From Micractinium sp. NFX-FRZ (taxonomy: Eukaryota > Chlorophyta > Trebouxiophyceae > Chlorellales > Chlorellaceae): a stretch of 64,000 bases of DNA. The notes under the pieces were generated by a model. That model was not told the origin of the DNA, did not search any database, and worked only from the letters and a program-made list of their open reading frames with translations. The stretch lies in NCBI GenBank assembly GCA_029339195.1, contig JAPTJF010000004.1, positions 470,998-534,997 of the forward strand, given 5' to 3'. The translations under genes and the position numbers were made by a program. This document shows positions 51,049-62,425 of the stretch, piece after piece. How positions within the stretch are numbered: position 1 is the stretch's first letter; the number at the start of each line of letters is the position of its first letter.

Positions 51049-51889
51049 AGCACCTGCCCTCAGCTGGCCAAGCAAGCAGCTGGCTGGCCAGCAGACCAGT
51101 AGCCAGCAGAGGGGGGACAACACACGCCCACACCTCTGTCCTCAAGGCGGCGCGGCACGCCCACAGCGCCTGATGCGCTGGCTGCCTTTGCCGCACGGCC
51201 GCCACCATTCTATCTCCCTCCCCTCCCATCCCATCCTCTCACCCCCCACCTGGGCTCGCTGCCCTGAGGGCGGCACCCGGCATGCCTTCTGCATCACACA
51301 CTCCGCCACACCGTGCACTTGCATCGAGGCTCCCGGGCTACGGGGGGGCAGCTGCAGGGTAGCTGCGGGAGGCCTGAGCCCCCCCCGAGCCCCGGCGCTG
51401 CCACGACCCACCCACCCCTGGGCAGCATCGCCTGCCTTTGTAGTATTCCTCTGCGCTCGCTCTTTGCTCCCTCTATAGTCCCACACTTGCTTACTGCTTT
51501 CTGCTGCCTGCCCCCTTTGCGGCGCATGACACCACGTAAAGCATGCGCGTAAAAGTGGCGTGAGTGGGGAGAGGTGCAGCAATCACGACAGGCAGCAGCA
51601 GCATCTGGGAAGCTAGGGGGGAGGTTATAGGAGCGGCAGTCGGGTGGGGCCCTTCACCCCCCCGCTCCCAACATCCTGCCCGCCAGCCCCACCTTCTTTG
51701 GCTCAGTATCGCGCTGCACGCAGTTGGGGTTACGACGACGGCCGTGCGTAAGAAGAAGAGGCAGGAGGGTGTTTTCAAACAACAGATGACTAAGCCTGCC
51801 AGCCTGGGCGCGTCGGCAGTACCTTTCAAGCCTCTTCGCCTGCTTCTTTGCACCAAACCGTTAGTTTGTCGCTCTCAAACACGACCGAC
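51049..51889. other. Intergenic region before the LEA pair
   Basis: This 0.84-kb interval holds the 3' UTR of the ATPase-inhibitor gene and the promoter of the first LEA gene. No gene or clear TGTAA is seen. Confidence 0.4.
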
Positions 51890-53764
51890 ATGCTTCTAGC
51901 ATCTCGAACCGCCCTGGCCGGCAGCGCCAGCGCCGGCTTGGGGCAGACACGCGCCCGGCACAGGCAGGGCCGGCCTGTGCCGGCAGTCAAGGTTGCTGCT
52001 GCCGCCCCTGACGCACCCCTTCGGCGATCGCGGCGATCCAAGGTCCTAGGAGCAGCAGCAGCGGCGGGTGCCTCCCTTGTGGGCCTGCTGTCGGCGGGGT
52101 CGCTACTGCTGGCGGCGCCAGGTGACCGCTGAGATCCTGCGGCTTCCTTGCCCCTGGGTTGTGTACACGTTTTCATGGGCGTCCTGAGGCCAGTGTTGTG
52201 GTGTCAATCACTCAATTGAGTTCACGACGCATGATAGCATCAGCGCCAGCATTGATTGCCCAGCCCGCCCGCCCGCCCGCCCCGCTCCGCTCCGCTCCGC
52301 TGGGCAACACCACCGGCTCCCCGGGCATCACAGGTGTCCAGTGCTTGCTCACCCAACACCTGCTTGTCAACTGAATTGCTGACAACGCCCCTGGCATGCC
52401 TCCGACCCTGCCCCCCATGCATGCAGTCGCGCTGGCCGACACGGCAGACTGCCTGGCCGCCAGCACTGGCGCCCCCTGCGGCACCCCAGCCGTAGCCGTC
52501 AGCTACACGCCGGGGAGCAGCGCCAGTGCGGGGGAGGAGGGCAAGACAGACGACAGGAAGGAGCGGGAGGCGCGGCAGCAGCGCACGCTGCGCGAGGCCC
52601 CCTCTGTGGTAGAAACGGAGGCGGCGGGGGTGGCCGAGGTGAGGGCTAGCTGGGGAGTGGCACCACTGAGTGTTCGGCGGCTGCTGTGCCTGCTCACCTC
52701 CCTGCATTCAGCACTCATCTGCCTGCCATGCTGTGCGGGGTGAGAACAAGGGAGCTCGCGAGCAAGTTGGATCAGCAAGGAGCTCAACTCTTGTTAACTC
52801 TGCTGCCGTGTGATCATCAAACCACTGGCCTGCCCTCCCAGCAGGCCCTGAGAAGAGCGCCACATGAAACACCAGCTGTCCCAAGAGTGCTGCCAGAGCA
52901 CTCTCAGCTGTTGTTCTTCCCACCGCCCTGCCTGCAGGCGCTCAAGGACGCCATCTGGCACAAGCTGAGTCGCAGGATGCTGCCTCAAGCAGCACATTTG
53001 TGACAATTCCCCCCCCTGCACTATTCCCCTTGCAGGCGTTGAAGGACGCCATCAAGCACAAGCTGGATGACATGAAGACGGCTGCCGAGAACAGCAGCCC
53101 TGCCCTGAAGGACGGAGGCCAGGAGACAGCTGATACGGCTGCCAGAGCGGCCTGGCGGGGCGCCGCCGGCACGACCACCTCCGGTGCCGAGGTGGCTGGC
53201 AGGGCGGCGGCCGAGGCGGCACGGCGGGGTGCCCCCGGGCTGCAGCAGGGCATTGAGCAGGCTGCCAAGGCAGCGGCTGGGCCGGGCAAGCAGGTGGCCG
53301 AGGCACCCAAGGGGGAGAGGGGGAGCGCTGGAGCAGCGGTCAAGGTGGCTGGCAACGCTGTCAGGGTGTCGCGCAACGCTGCCAAGGAGGTCACCTGCTG
53401 CATCAGGGTAAGTGTGGGGGTGATGCCGCTGCCTGCTGCCTTGAATGGCGGGGCTGGGAGGGGTGGCATCAGAGGTAGGGCCTGCTTTGTGGCGTGGGAG
53501 TGGCTCGACTGAGACCACCAGTCCTGCTGGGCGTGCCCTCACAGTGTGCATGGGCTGGCGCCGGGCCAGCCTGCCCCGCTGGGGGTGCTTGCTTCCAACA
53601 CTCCGCCTTGCCGTGGAATGGATTGCGCCTGCCTGATCCTTCCCTGCCACACTATTCTGCTCCCAACTCCCCCTGTGCAGGAGGGCGTCAAAGCGTGCTA
53701 CTCAGGAGGGCGCCAGGTCAGCTGCCACCCAGGCGAGCTCTGCACGGACGTTTGCCCCTGCTGA
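51890..53764 (+). CDS. Chloroplast LEA-like protein, hiC6 type (copy 1)
   Basis: This is a predicted late-embryogenesis-abundant protein of the Chlorella hiC6 kind, thought to protect proteins and membranes in cold or drying. Exons 51890-52121, 52427-52638, 53036-53407 and 53681-53764 encode 299 residues. The N-terminus looks like a bipartite plastid signal: a basic Ser/Ala transit region, then RRSRRSK and the hydrophobic stretch LVGLLSAGSLLLAAPG, ending VALA/DTAD, an AxA-type thylakoid processing site. The mature part has amphipathic Ala/Lys/Glu helix (AIKHKLDDMKTAAENS, AAGPGKQVAEAPKG) typical of group 3 LEA proteins. Unlike its neighbour it ends in a Cys-rich tail (ACYSGG, CHPGELCTDVCPC). 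A decoy copy of exon 3's start lies at 52938. Confidence 0.8.
52938..53067 (+). repeat. Decoy copy of LEA exon 3 start
   Basis: CAG/GCGCTCAAGGACGCCATC at 52938 parallels CAG/GCGTTGAAGGACGCCATC at 53036, offset 98 bp. Read in frame from the first copy, translation stops after about 21 codons, so only the second copy is productive. Confidence 0.88.
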
Positions 53765-54691
53765 GCTGGCGCCACCTGTCGTGCTGTCACCACCTGCGCC
53801 ACAGAGTTTAGGCGCTGCAGGGGCTGCGTTCGGGCAGCACGCGGCTCTCAGCCTTGGGCGCCGGCCGGCGCAGAGGCAGAAGCTCTATGGCCCGCCCGAG
53901 ACCAGCGGTTGAGCTGGGCCGGCAGGCTGGCCTCCGGTCTAGGCCCCAATGTGCTGGGTGGTCGCCCACCCAAGCTGGCAGCAGCTGAGCTGGCACGGTG
54001 AAGAGTGGCCGCAGAGGGCGGCGTGCGGTTGTTGAGGGCGGCAGGTATACGCCATGATGCTGACCACGCCCTCAGGTTGACCAACATTGTTCAGCTTCTT
54101 TCAGTTTTGTGTCAGCTTATCACCCATTCCTGCATGATTCAGCTTTCTTCCAGACCCTTGCACTGCTCAGCATTGTTCATCCTCCCTTCATCCTTTGCTG
54201 CGCCCTCATGTTCCCTGCTAGCTGCCACCTGCGGCGCACGACACCATGTAACAGCAGACGCATTGACTGCTGGCAAGAACTCGGTGGGTGGAACGGGGCA
54301 CAGGATGGAAGCTGTAGCGCACACCTTCTGGGAGCAGCACACAGGAAAGCAGAGCAGTGCCCACTAGATCGATGGGCACTGGCTGTGGGGCACCAGGGGG
54401 GTCCCTGCGGAATGGTGCGGATGATGGATGTGCCCAAAGCAGGGATTGCGTTGCGGCTTGATCATTCCAGAGGGAGAAGACGGTGGATTGGCAGCAGAGC
54501 AGCAGAGTAGTAGTAGCAGCAGTACAGTGGCAGGTGCATGCCGCCGCCAGCGGCTCGGCAGCGCAGTGCACGGCGCCGGGCACTCATGACTGTGCATGCC
54601 AGCGTGGTGTGTTTCGACACCCGATCTCAGCGAAACCCGGAGAATCTGCTTGTCCTCAACTCATTTTTGTGTAGTGCTGCGTCCTTCCGAC
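53765..54691. other. Intergenic region between the LEA paralogs
   Basis: This 0.93-kb spacer contains the copy 1 3' UTR with TGTAA at 54247-54251 and the copy 2 promoter. No other gene is seen. Confidence 0.45.
54247..54251 (+). terminator. TGTAA polyadenylation motif (LEA copy 1)
   Basis: TGTAA lies 483 bp after the stop at 53764, before the next gene begins. Confidence 0.45.
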
Positions 54692-57001
54692 ATGCAGTCA
54701 GCGCGCACCATCCTGGCTGCCAGCCCGGGTGCCTGCTTCGGGCGCACGCAGGTCCGGCACAGGCCGGCACGCCCCCTGCAGGCATTCAAGGTTGCGGCAG
54801 CCGCCTCGGGCAAGCCACAGGAGCCGTCCAAGGGCATGGCCGCGGCTGTGGGCCTGCTGGCTGCGGGGTCGCTGCTGCTGACGGCGCCAGGTAACCGCCC
54901 GACTTCTCCTCCCTACACGCCTGTCACACTAATTCCTCTTTTTAATCCTTGATGGGGATGATGGACTGACACAAAATCTGGGGCCTCGATAACCTACCTC
55001 TTTGTCGCCTCACAACCCCCTCGCCCGCCCGCCAAAACCGGCGGTGGAGAGCAGCCCGCCCCCCCGCCCAATCCACACAACCCCCCCGCCCCATCCAGCT
55101 TCGCTGGCGGACGCCACCGACTGCCCGCCCGCGGCCGTCGGCGCCCCCTGTGGCCCCAACGTCTCAGCAGCCAACTTCCCAGAGCGCCTGCGCGCCCAGG
55201 AGGAGAGGAGGGAGGGGGAGGAGAGGCAGCATGGCTTCTTCCGGGCACCTGCTGTGGTGGAGACGGAGACGGAGGCGGCGGGGGTGGCCGAGGTGAGGGC
55301 GGGTGGGGGGAGGGGGACGGGTCTGGCTCGCACAACAGCTGGCTTGCCTGCTGCCCACATTGTGGAGTTGGCCTTGGCCTGCTCCTGCCTTCTACTGTCG
55401 CCTGGCCTGTATAGATTGCCAATGCTGGCACTTGAGGAATGGGTAGTAGCTGGGACCGAGAGCGAGCTTGTTTGGGGGAAGCTTGGGGAAGCTGCCTCAC
55501 GCCCCATCAGCTTGCTTCCCTGCCCACTCGCAGGCACCGCGTGAGGCAGAAGCTGAGAGGAAGCTGAGAGGCTGCAAAGCTCCTTTCACTTGCTACCTAT
55601 CCTTCCATCTGCCCTTACACACACCCTTGTCTCCCAGCTTCCTGCACCGACAGCTTTCCACCCTTGCCCGCCCTCCTTGCCCCCCCACAGACGCTCGCGG
55701 ACGCCATCAAGAGCAGGCTGGAGGGGCTGAAGCAGGCGGCTGAGCGGGGCGGTGAGGCGGTGAAGGAGCGTGTGGAGGATGCTGCTGAGACCGCTGCCGG
55801 GGCGGTCCAGCGAGGCACTGGAGGGATCAACCAGGGGGTGGAGGAGGCGGGGCAGGCGGCGGCGGGGGCGGTGAAGCAGGGCGCCAGGGGGTTGCAGGAG
55901 GGCGCAGAGGGGACCGCCAGGTCAGCGGCCGGGGCAGCCAAGCAGGGCGCTGAGTCGGCAGCAGGCGCCGTGAAGCAGGGGGCTGAGTCGGCCGCCGGGG
56001 CAGTGAAGCAGGGCGCCAAGCAGGGTGCTGAGTCGGCAGCGGGCGCCGTCAAGCAGGGCGCCCAGTCGGCGGCTGGGGCAGTGAAGCAGGGGGCTGAGTC
56101 GGCCGTTGAGTCGGCTGCTGGGGCAGCCAAGCAGGGGGCTAGCTCAGTGAGGGGGACGGCAGAGGAGGCGGCCAGGGCGGCTGCCGGCAGTGTGAAGAGG
56201 ACGGCAGAGAGCGCGGCCAGGTCGGCAGGCGATGCAACCGTGGAGGGCGCACGCAACCTCAAGGCGAGTGGGAACACCAGGCGGGATGGCAAGGGGGGTG
56301 CCTTACATCTATTGCCTGCTGGGTGCAGCCCACAACATCCAGCGCAGCACAGCACTGCAGCCTACGACAGTACAGCACAGCACAGGCCTGGAAAGGCTCG
56401 TCTTTGGCTGGCCTGTCTGGGCGACTTTCCTGCTCTGCCCCGCCCGCCTGCCGGCTCGCTCACCGGTGCCGCCCCGGCTCCGCCAGCGCCCTTCCTGCTG
56501 CCGACCATCTCTCATACTGAGACTAGTGCCTGCTGCTGCCCCTGCCGCTCTGCAGGAGAGCTCCAAGTCGGCAGCCGAGCAGGCCGGCTCCGCACTGAAG
56601 TCCGTCCCTGAGAAGCTGCCCGGCCCCACCGCCGCCCGCCCGCCGCCTATCACTTTGCCCAAGCGGGGCAGGGGGCAGGTGTCAGAGCCGGCGGTGCCCA
56701 GCCTGGAGCGCCTGCAGAGGTGGGGGCTGGGCTGGGCTGCGCCCAGCGGGGATGGGAGGGGGAGGGTCGGTGGGTAGGGGCTGGCAAGGAGCTGAGGGTG
56801 TGAGGGCAGGACGAGGGCGAGGGCCCTGTTTGCTTTGTGTGTGAGAGTGCGCTGCCATGACTGTGCCTCCAACTCCCGGCCTCTTGCCGCACGCCCTGAG
56901 CGTGCCGGCCGTTCACACACCATGCCTATGCCTCCTACCTCCTGCCTTTGCCTGGCAGGCTGAGGGAGGAGCTGTACGGACCCGCCCAGAGCAGCAGCTG
57001 A
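54692..57001 (+). CDS. Chloroplast LEA-like protein, hiC6 type (copy 2)
   Basis: This is the paralog of the preceding gene, probably from tandem duplication. Exons 54692-54890, 55099-55292, 55691-56263, 56556-56719 and 56959-57001 encode 390 residues. The N-terminal layout is the same: basic region, hydrophobic AVGLLAAGSLLLTAPG, then ASLADATDC. Exon 2 shares the block VVETE...AAGVAE with copy 1. Exon 3 is expanded into more than ten 10- to 11-residue LEA repeats around SAAGAVKQGAE, with Lys and Glu placed for an amphipathic helix. The C-terminus (PSLERLQRLREELYGPAQSSS) lacks the Cys-rich tail of copy 1. The third intron uses a GC donor (AAG/GCGAGT). Expression under cold or desiccation is expected from the family, not from this sequence. 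Confidence 0.82.
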
Positions 57002-57921
57002 GCTGCCCGGCGCTGAGCTGGCTGTCGCTGAGCTGGCGTGGCAAGCGGCACTGGCAGCCAAGAGCGGAGCTCAGCAGCACAGAGTGTCTGTCTCCTGCCA
57101 ACCGCAGCGCACCGGCCAGGCGTGCAGTTCAAACTGTTTTAGATGTTGGGTTGTCTGACTGACATCAGCCCTATCAGACTGGCATCCCAGGCGTATTCCG
57201 CTGGCCCGCTGCGCATGCTTTGGGTGTCAGTCACAGGAGAGGCTGTACAGGCTGTGAGTGAGCAGCGATTGTAAGAGAGTCGCAGAAGTGAAGAGCAGGA
57301 GGGCCTGTGGCGCTCTCAGCATGGCAGGTCCATGGGGGAATGCATTGTGGGCAGCGCGACTGGAGGTGGGCTCAGAAGGGATGCAAGCCTTTCCTGCTTC
57401 AGCAGTGCGTGCGTACAGGGATAAAGACATGATGCACAGACGCATCAAAGGGATGTCAGCCAGCCAGGCAGCAGGGCAGAAGCGGGGGGGAGGGCAAGCG
57501 TGAAGAAGGGGCGGGGAGGGTTTCCTGCCAGGTGTGCCTGCCAATTTGGGCTGCGCACATGGAGGACCACTACGCACGCGTGCGGCAAAATGGATCGACA
57601 GAGGGTACAGTACTTGGGCAGGGCACATGGGTATAGGGGTGAGGGATGGGCGTGTGGAACGGAAGCGGCATGTTGCGTGAGTGATAACGGGGAATTGGGC
57701 TTGGCAGCGGCAAAATGGAGGGATTCACATCACAGAACTCATTTGCTCATCGGTGTGGTGGTACATGGCGTGGGTTGGCAGGGCAGCCAACTTGGGTGCG
57801 TGCTGTGGGGGGTGCGTGCCAGCCAGGCAGCCAGGCGTGCCTGAGCGCACATTGAGTCAGCCTTTGACGGCAGCTGGTGGTGGCAGCTGACGCGTTGCGC
57901 AGGCACACAAGCGCTGCAGCC
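57002..57921. other. Convergent interval, LEA copy 2 / 140-residue gene
   Basis: This 0.92-kb tail-to-tail region has plus-strand TGTAA at 57270-57274. No gene is seen. Confidence 0.45.
57270..57274 (+). terminator. TGTAA polyadenylation motif (LEA copy 2)
   Basis: TGTAA lies 269 bp after the stop at 57001. Confidence 0.5.
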
Positions 57922-58636
57922 CTACGCCACAGCATACCCCGCCAGCTGCTGCTGCCCAAACGCCTGCTGGTGCTGGAAGGTGCAGGAGGGGGAGGACAGC
58001 TTGTTTGCGGGTGCTGGGTGCTGCTCGTACTCGTGCTGCTGCACGTCGTGCTCGTCTCCCGAGGTCGCCCCGGCAGCATCTGAGGCGTCAATGCCGTGCG
58101 AGTCTGAGGCTGCCGCTGCTGCCGCGTGCTGCTGCAGCGCAGGCGCCGGCACCGCTGCGGCGCCGTGGCCCAGGGAGGCGTGCTTCAGGGCGGCACGCTG
58201 GGCCACCAGCAGCGTGTTCATAATCTCCAGGTCGATCTCGATGTCGGTGGGGGGCAGGGAGACGGGGACGGGGCGGAACTGCAGGGCAGGAAGGCGGGTG
58301 CACGGTGGGGCAGTGGTGAGGTCGGGCGCAAGATGGCAACTGGGGGCAGTGAAATCGTGCGACTGGGGCATTGAAACGTGGTGTTTCGGAGTGCCGAGGC
58401 TGGCCTCTACAGGCTTGAACGCAACGGCGTTCCGACACGCAGGTGGGCAGTCCTTGCACCCGCCTGATACCGCATTTGCGCACGCAACAGCCAGCAACAG
58501 CTGGCGCACGCAATGCCACCAGCTCGCCGGCCAAACCAGCTGGCCGAGCCCCTCCCACCATTGCGCTCACTTGGTAGGGGTGCAGGAAGGTTTGGGTTTT
58601 GATCTTGATCTTCTTGATCGCGCGCTTGGGAGGCAT
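57922..58636 (-). CDS. Small protein of unknown function (140 residues)
   Basis: The family is not recognised. Two exons (58636-58571 and 58278-57922) encode 140 residues. The N-terminus is strongly basic (MPPKRAIKKIKIKTQTFLHP), followed by an ordered-looking block (FRPVPVSLPPTDIEIDLEIM, NTLLVAQRAALKHASLG). The C-terminal half is disordered, rich in Ala, His and Gln with acidic patches (DASDAAGATSGDEHD) and ends QQQLAGYAVA. No signal peptide or membrane helix is visible. The composition suggests a nuclear protein, but this is weak inference. Confidence 0.62.
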
Positions 58637-59412
58637 GGTGGTGGTGTTCTTTCTCAAACTGGTGAAGGCGCCTGGCAGGAACTGAGCGGCGGGTGGGCGG
58701 CGCCGGCGCCGGTCAACAGGCGGAGCTGCAAGCGGGCAGCGGTCAAAGGGCGGCCTTTGCTATATGAGCTGAGCAGCAGCATAAATAGACGCCCCGACGA
58801 GACGTGCACTGGCAGTAGTGGGTGGCCTTGCTGGCCTTGCTTGACCTTCGCGGCGCCAACTAGGAGTGGCCATGAACTCCTCCGCTGCACCCACAGTGCC
58901 CTACATCAGCGATTTGGAGCTCCCGGGATCGGCGTGCTCCCGAGGCAGACCTTCATGGCTCGTGAGCGTAACCAGCTCACGGGGCGTCCCGCAGCGCACC
59001 TGAACAAGCCCTGACTGGCCTGATTGCAAGCCTGAGTGACCGGGATAGGCTGCGCAACTTTGTGAGCAAAGGGGTAAACCGGTGCTCGGCTGTGGGTGGG
59101 AGGCAAGAGTCTCACTTGATGCTCAAAGTGCCCTGCTGTGGCTCAGGTCAGGTGGGAATGGGCAAATGGAGAAGTGCTGATCAAAGGAGCCGCACCTAGG
59201 TGGCGTGCTGTGCTGTGCTGTGCTATTAGTTTAGATGCATTGCGGCGGCCAACCCTCTAATCTTGGGTTGGGACCCTACAGCGGTGGCTTAACCAGAGGC
59301 CTTCCTGGTCCCACAAGCCACCCGGGGGACCCTCCCGCGCCCTTCATGTCCCGCACCCCGCCCGGAACGCGCCCCGCCGATGCCTGCCCCTTTCTGTGCA
59401 GTACGACTTACC
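58637..59412. promoter_or_regulatory. Divergent region, 140-residue gene / LINE ORF1
   Basis: This 0.78-kb interval contains A/T-rich stretches (TATATGAG and CATAAATAG near 58760-58795) unusual for this GC-rich window and on the promoter side of the 140-residue gene. A GCTGT pentamer run lies at 59206-59226. An acceptor-like CTGTGCAG at 59393-59400 suggests a 5' UTR intron before ORF1. Confidence 0.4.
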
Positions 59413-61243
59413 ATGGCCGACGGCCGGTTCGAGGCGCTGAACATTGCTGAGGACGGTGGCATGGAGGTGGAGCAGCAGACTGGGAGGCCGGGGGCGACAG
59501 CACCGACGGCCGCAGAGGAGCAGGCAGCGGGCGAGGGGGCGGCGCCACCGCCGGCGTCACCAGCGTCGGCAGCAGCACAGGGGCAGCAGCAGGGGCGGCC
59601 TGGGGACCAGCCGCCGCCTGGGAGTCAGCTGCCGTGGGTGAACGGTGAGGACCCGGTGCCGGTGTTGCTGCCTACTGCGGAGCAGACAGCGGCAGCCCTG
59701 CAGCGGCGCAGGAGCAACGTGCCGACGCCCGCGGACAGCCCGCTGAACCAGTTCACGTGCGGTATCCACAGCACTGGCGTGGCAGATGCGCAGGGCGGCC
59801 TGCTCCAGGGCAACATTGTGCTTGCGCGCGGCAAGGGGCTGCTGGGCCTGACGGAGGAGGTGGCAGGGCAGCGGTGGCTGGACTTCATGGAGGCTGCGGG
59901 CGTGACGGGGCAGGCTATGGTGGTGCCACATGTTGCGTCGCGGGCCAGCGAGCGCGCGCTGCTTGCGATTGAGGAGTACGTGGGGGTTGCGGGTGCTGTG
60001 TTGGACAGGGCATGCGCGTGTATGCCTGCTGGCCTGCCCGCATTGTGGTGCACCCTCCCCGCTGCTCACGCCCACCACCTGCATATCATGCTGGCCCTCT
60101 TGGCGCGCCCGCCCACCCGCCTTGTGCCGGACACTCATGCCCCGGCCCGCTGCACCCTCCCCCCCGGCCTGCCGTGCCCCGCCCCCGCCCTGCAGCCGGG
60201 ACCAGGCGCTGGCGCTGATCAAGGGCGAGATCTGGCTGGTTTGTGAGGGGGCCAGGCTGCCCGTCATCCCCTACCCAGGCGAGAACGCTCAGCAGGGCGA
60301 CATGACGGCGATGCTGACGGTGGTGGCCAGCAGCCCTGAGTTTGCGGACCGGTGTGAGATTGGCTGCCAGCGGGTACTCCAGATACTCGGCATGCGCCTA
60401 GCCGAGGCGGGGCAGCATGGGCTGGCATGTGCGCTGCAGCACTCGCCGCTGGATGTCACCAAGGGCATGGTGGCAGACAGCAGCCTGGACTACCCAGCCA
60501 CAGACCGCGCTGAGCCCGCCTGCCGCATTAAGCTGCTCAGCGCGTGGGCTGTCAGCACGCTGTGCGGAGGCAGCAACCAGCAGCCGCCCCTGCCAGGCAG
60601 CTACAGCATCAGCGGCGTGGCGGGTGGCCAGCAGCAGCAGGTGGTGGTGCAGTTCCGGCAGCTGCGCCGTGAGCGCAGCGAGGCGGAGTGGGCAGAGGCA
60701 AAGGGGCGCAGCGTATTTGTGCGCACTGACGCGTACATCCAGAAGGCTCGCCGCGTCGGCCTGCAGCGCCTGCTGTCGGCCTTCCCTGCGTTCATGGGCG
60801 ATCCGCTGAGGATGTCCACCCCGGAGCAGCGCGGCTTCCTGCACGGCTTGGCAGCACTGGCCCCCAGTGTGCTCCCGCTGGCATGGGCAGCAGATACCTT
60901 TGGCAGCTTCCGCCCCGCACGGCTGCCAACCGGTAAGACGGCCCCCTGGGCCTTTGTGGAGCTGCCCAGCAGGGCAGCAGTGTCGCAGCTGCTGAGCAAG
61001 CGGGATGCGGCCAACACTGTGCAGATTGCGGATGCGCCGGTCACCGTCCGAGGCCCGGATGAGCAGCCTCCGCGTGCTCGGCAGGCCCGCACAGCGCCGC
61101 CGCAGCCGCAGCGGCAGCAGCAGCAGCAGCGGGTTGCGCCCCCGCAGGCGGGGCCGCGGCCCCTCCCGGGTTTCGTGGGGAAGCGGCAGCAGCACCCTGC
61201 CTGGCAGCAGCAGGGCGGCAAGCGCCGTGACGGCCGCGACTGA
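59413..61243 (+). CDS. LINE-type ORF1 protein with a probable intron
   Basis: This is probably the RNA-binding ORF1 protein of a non-LTR retrotransposon; Zepp of Chlorella is a plausible relative, by inference. Two segments, 59413-60017 and 60196-61243, join in phase to give 550 residues. The N-terminus is acidic and low complexity. A structured middle follows (QFTCGIHSTGVADAQ, GNIVLARGKGLLGL, QALALIKGEIWLVCEGARLP). Near the C-terminus an RRM-like fold is suggested by PWAFVELPSRAAVSQLLSKR followed by VQIADAPVTVRG. The end is basic and Gln-rich (RKQQHPAW-like, GGKRRDGRD). The split could be a 178-bp spliceosomal intron (GTGTAT...CTGCAG, C-rich 3' end) or a frameshift in a dead copy. An upstream in-frame ATG exists at 59380. 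Confidence 0.65.
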
Positions 61244-62425
61244 GCAGCCGTACTGCTGCACCGGCCTGGTGCCAGCCCTGGCACAGCGGGCATGTGCTTG
61301 CGATGTGCCGGGCACCTGTTCCCCCCCGCTCATTCTCAATGCTCCTCCTCTTTCTCTTTCTCTCTCGATACGCCTGCCGGCTCCAGCCAACTCACTCCGT
61401 GCCCCTGGCGCCCCCGGACCCCTCCCACTCGCCCCCTTGCAGCGCAGTGAGGGGCAACACCGAGAGCGCATGATTCGGGTCCACCTACAGATAAGACCAT
61501 TCTCCCGACCATGCGATGCAGTGGGGACCCTTCACTGGGTTGCATGCTACAGCACTTCTGCCCCCGCCGCCTGCTGGCGTCGACCGCTCTTCTCTCTGTG
61601 CCAGCAGGCAGCACCGACGCTGCCTTGCCCCGCCAATGTCCCACCGGCCCCCCTTTCCTGCTTGCGTGTGGGCTCGTGCCAGCCCACACGCCCCTGTTGC
61701 ACTCCTGTTGCGCTTTTGCTATGCCCGCGCCCCTCCCCCCACACGCCTTACATGCTTCCAGCACACCGCCCCCCTCACGCTAGCTTTGTGCCTTCCCCCT
61801 CCACTGTGCGTCCGCCAGCCCCCGCCAGCTCACCCCGTACTAGCACTACGCGCACGCGCCCTTCCCCACCCCCCTCTCCCGACGCATGCACCCGCCAGCA
61901 CCCGCCAGCTCAGACCCCCGAATACTACCCGAGCCTTTGCTTCCGCTACAAGCCCATGCACCAGATAACCCTCCCGCCCTCCCGCATCCCTGGCCGCCTC
62001 CCCCCCTCGCCTCTGTGTGCTGGCTCGTCCCGCCCATCTAGCTCATTCTGCCCTGCATTGCGCTCTGCCTCCTCTTCGCAGTTCATGGGATCGGCTCGCC
62101 CAGACTGTAACACTCCCGCCAGTCACACCCTGCTGCCGCCTGGCGCTGGGGCGCCTGCCACCACGCCTGCTTGGCTGGCCCTGCTCTGCGCAGGGTTGGC
62201 TCGAGCGCTGCGTGCCCTTACGTCTGTTGCTGACTTGGCCGTTGTGTTACTGGCTCACGCCCCGCCGTGCCGCCGCGCGTTGCTGCTGCCGCCTGCCAGC
62301 CCTGCTGCGTGTCCCGCGCTTGAGCTCACCGGCTGCCCGGTCCCGCCCAGCCCCCACCCGCTGCAGGGGTACCCCTTGGCCGCCCACGCCCCTCACTGTA
62401 CCTATGGGTGCAGAGCTGACGGTAA
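61244..62425. other. C-rich spacer between ORF1 and ORF2
   Basis: This 1.2 kb is C-rich on the plus strand with many CCCC runs and very few T-initial stop triplets, so long open frames occur by composition alone (for example 61005-62531). TGTAA occurs at 62106-62110. No domain was recognised. Confidence 0.45.
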
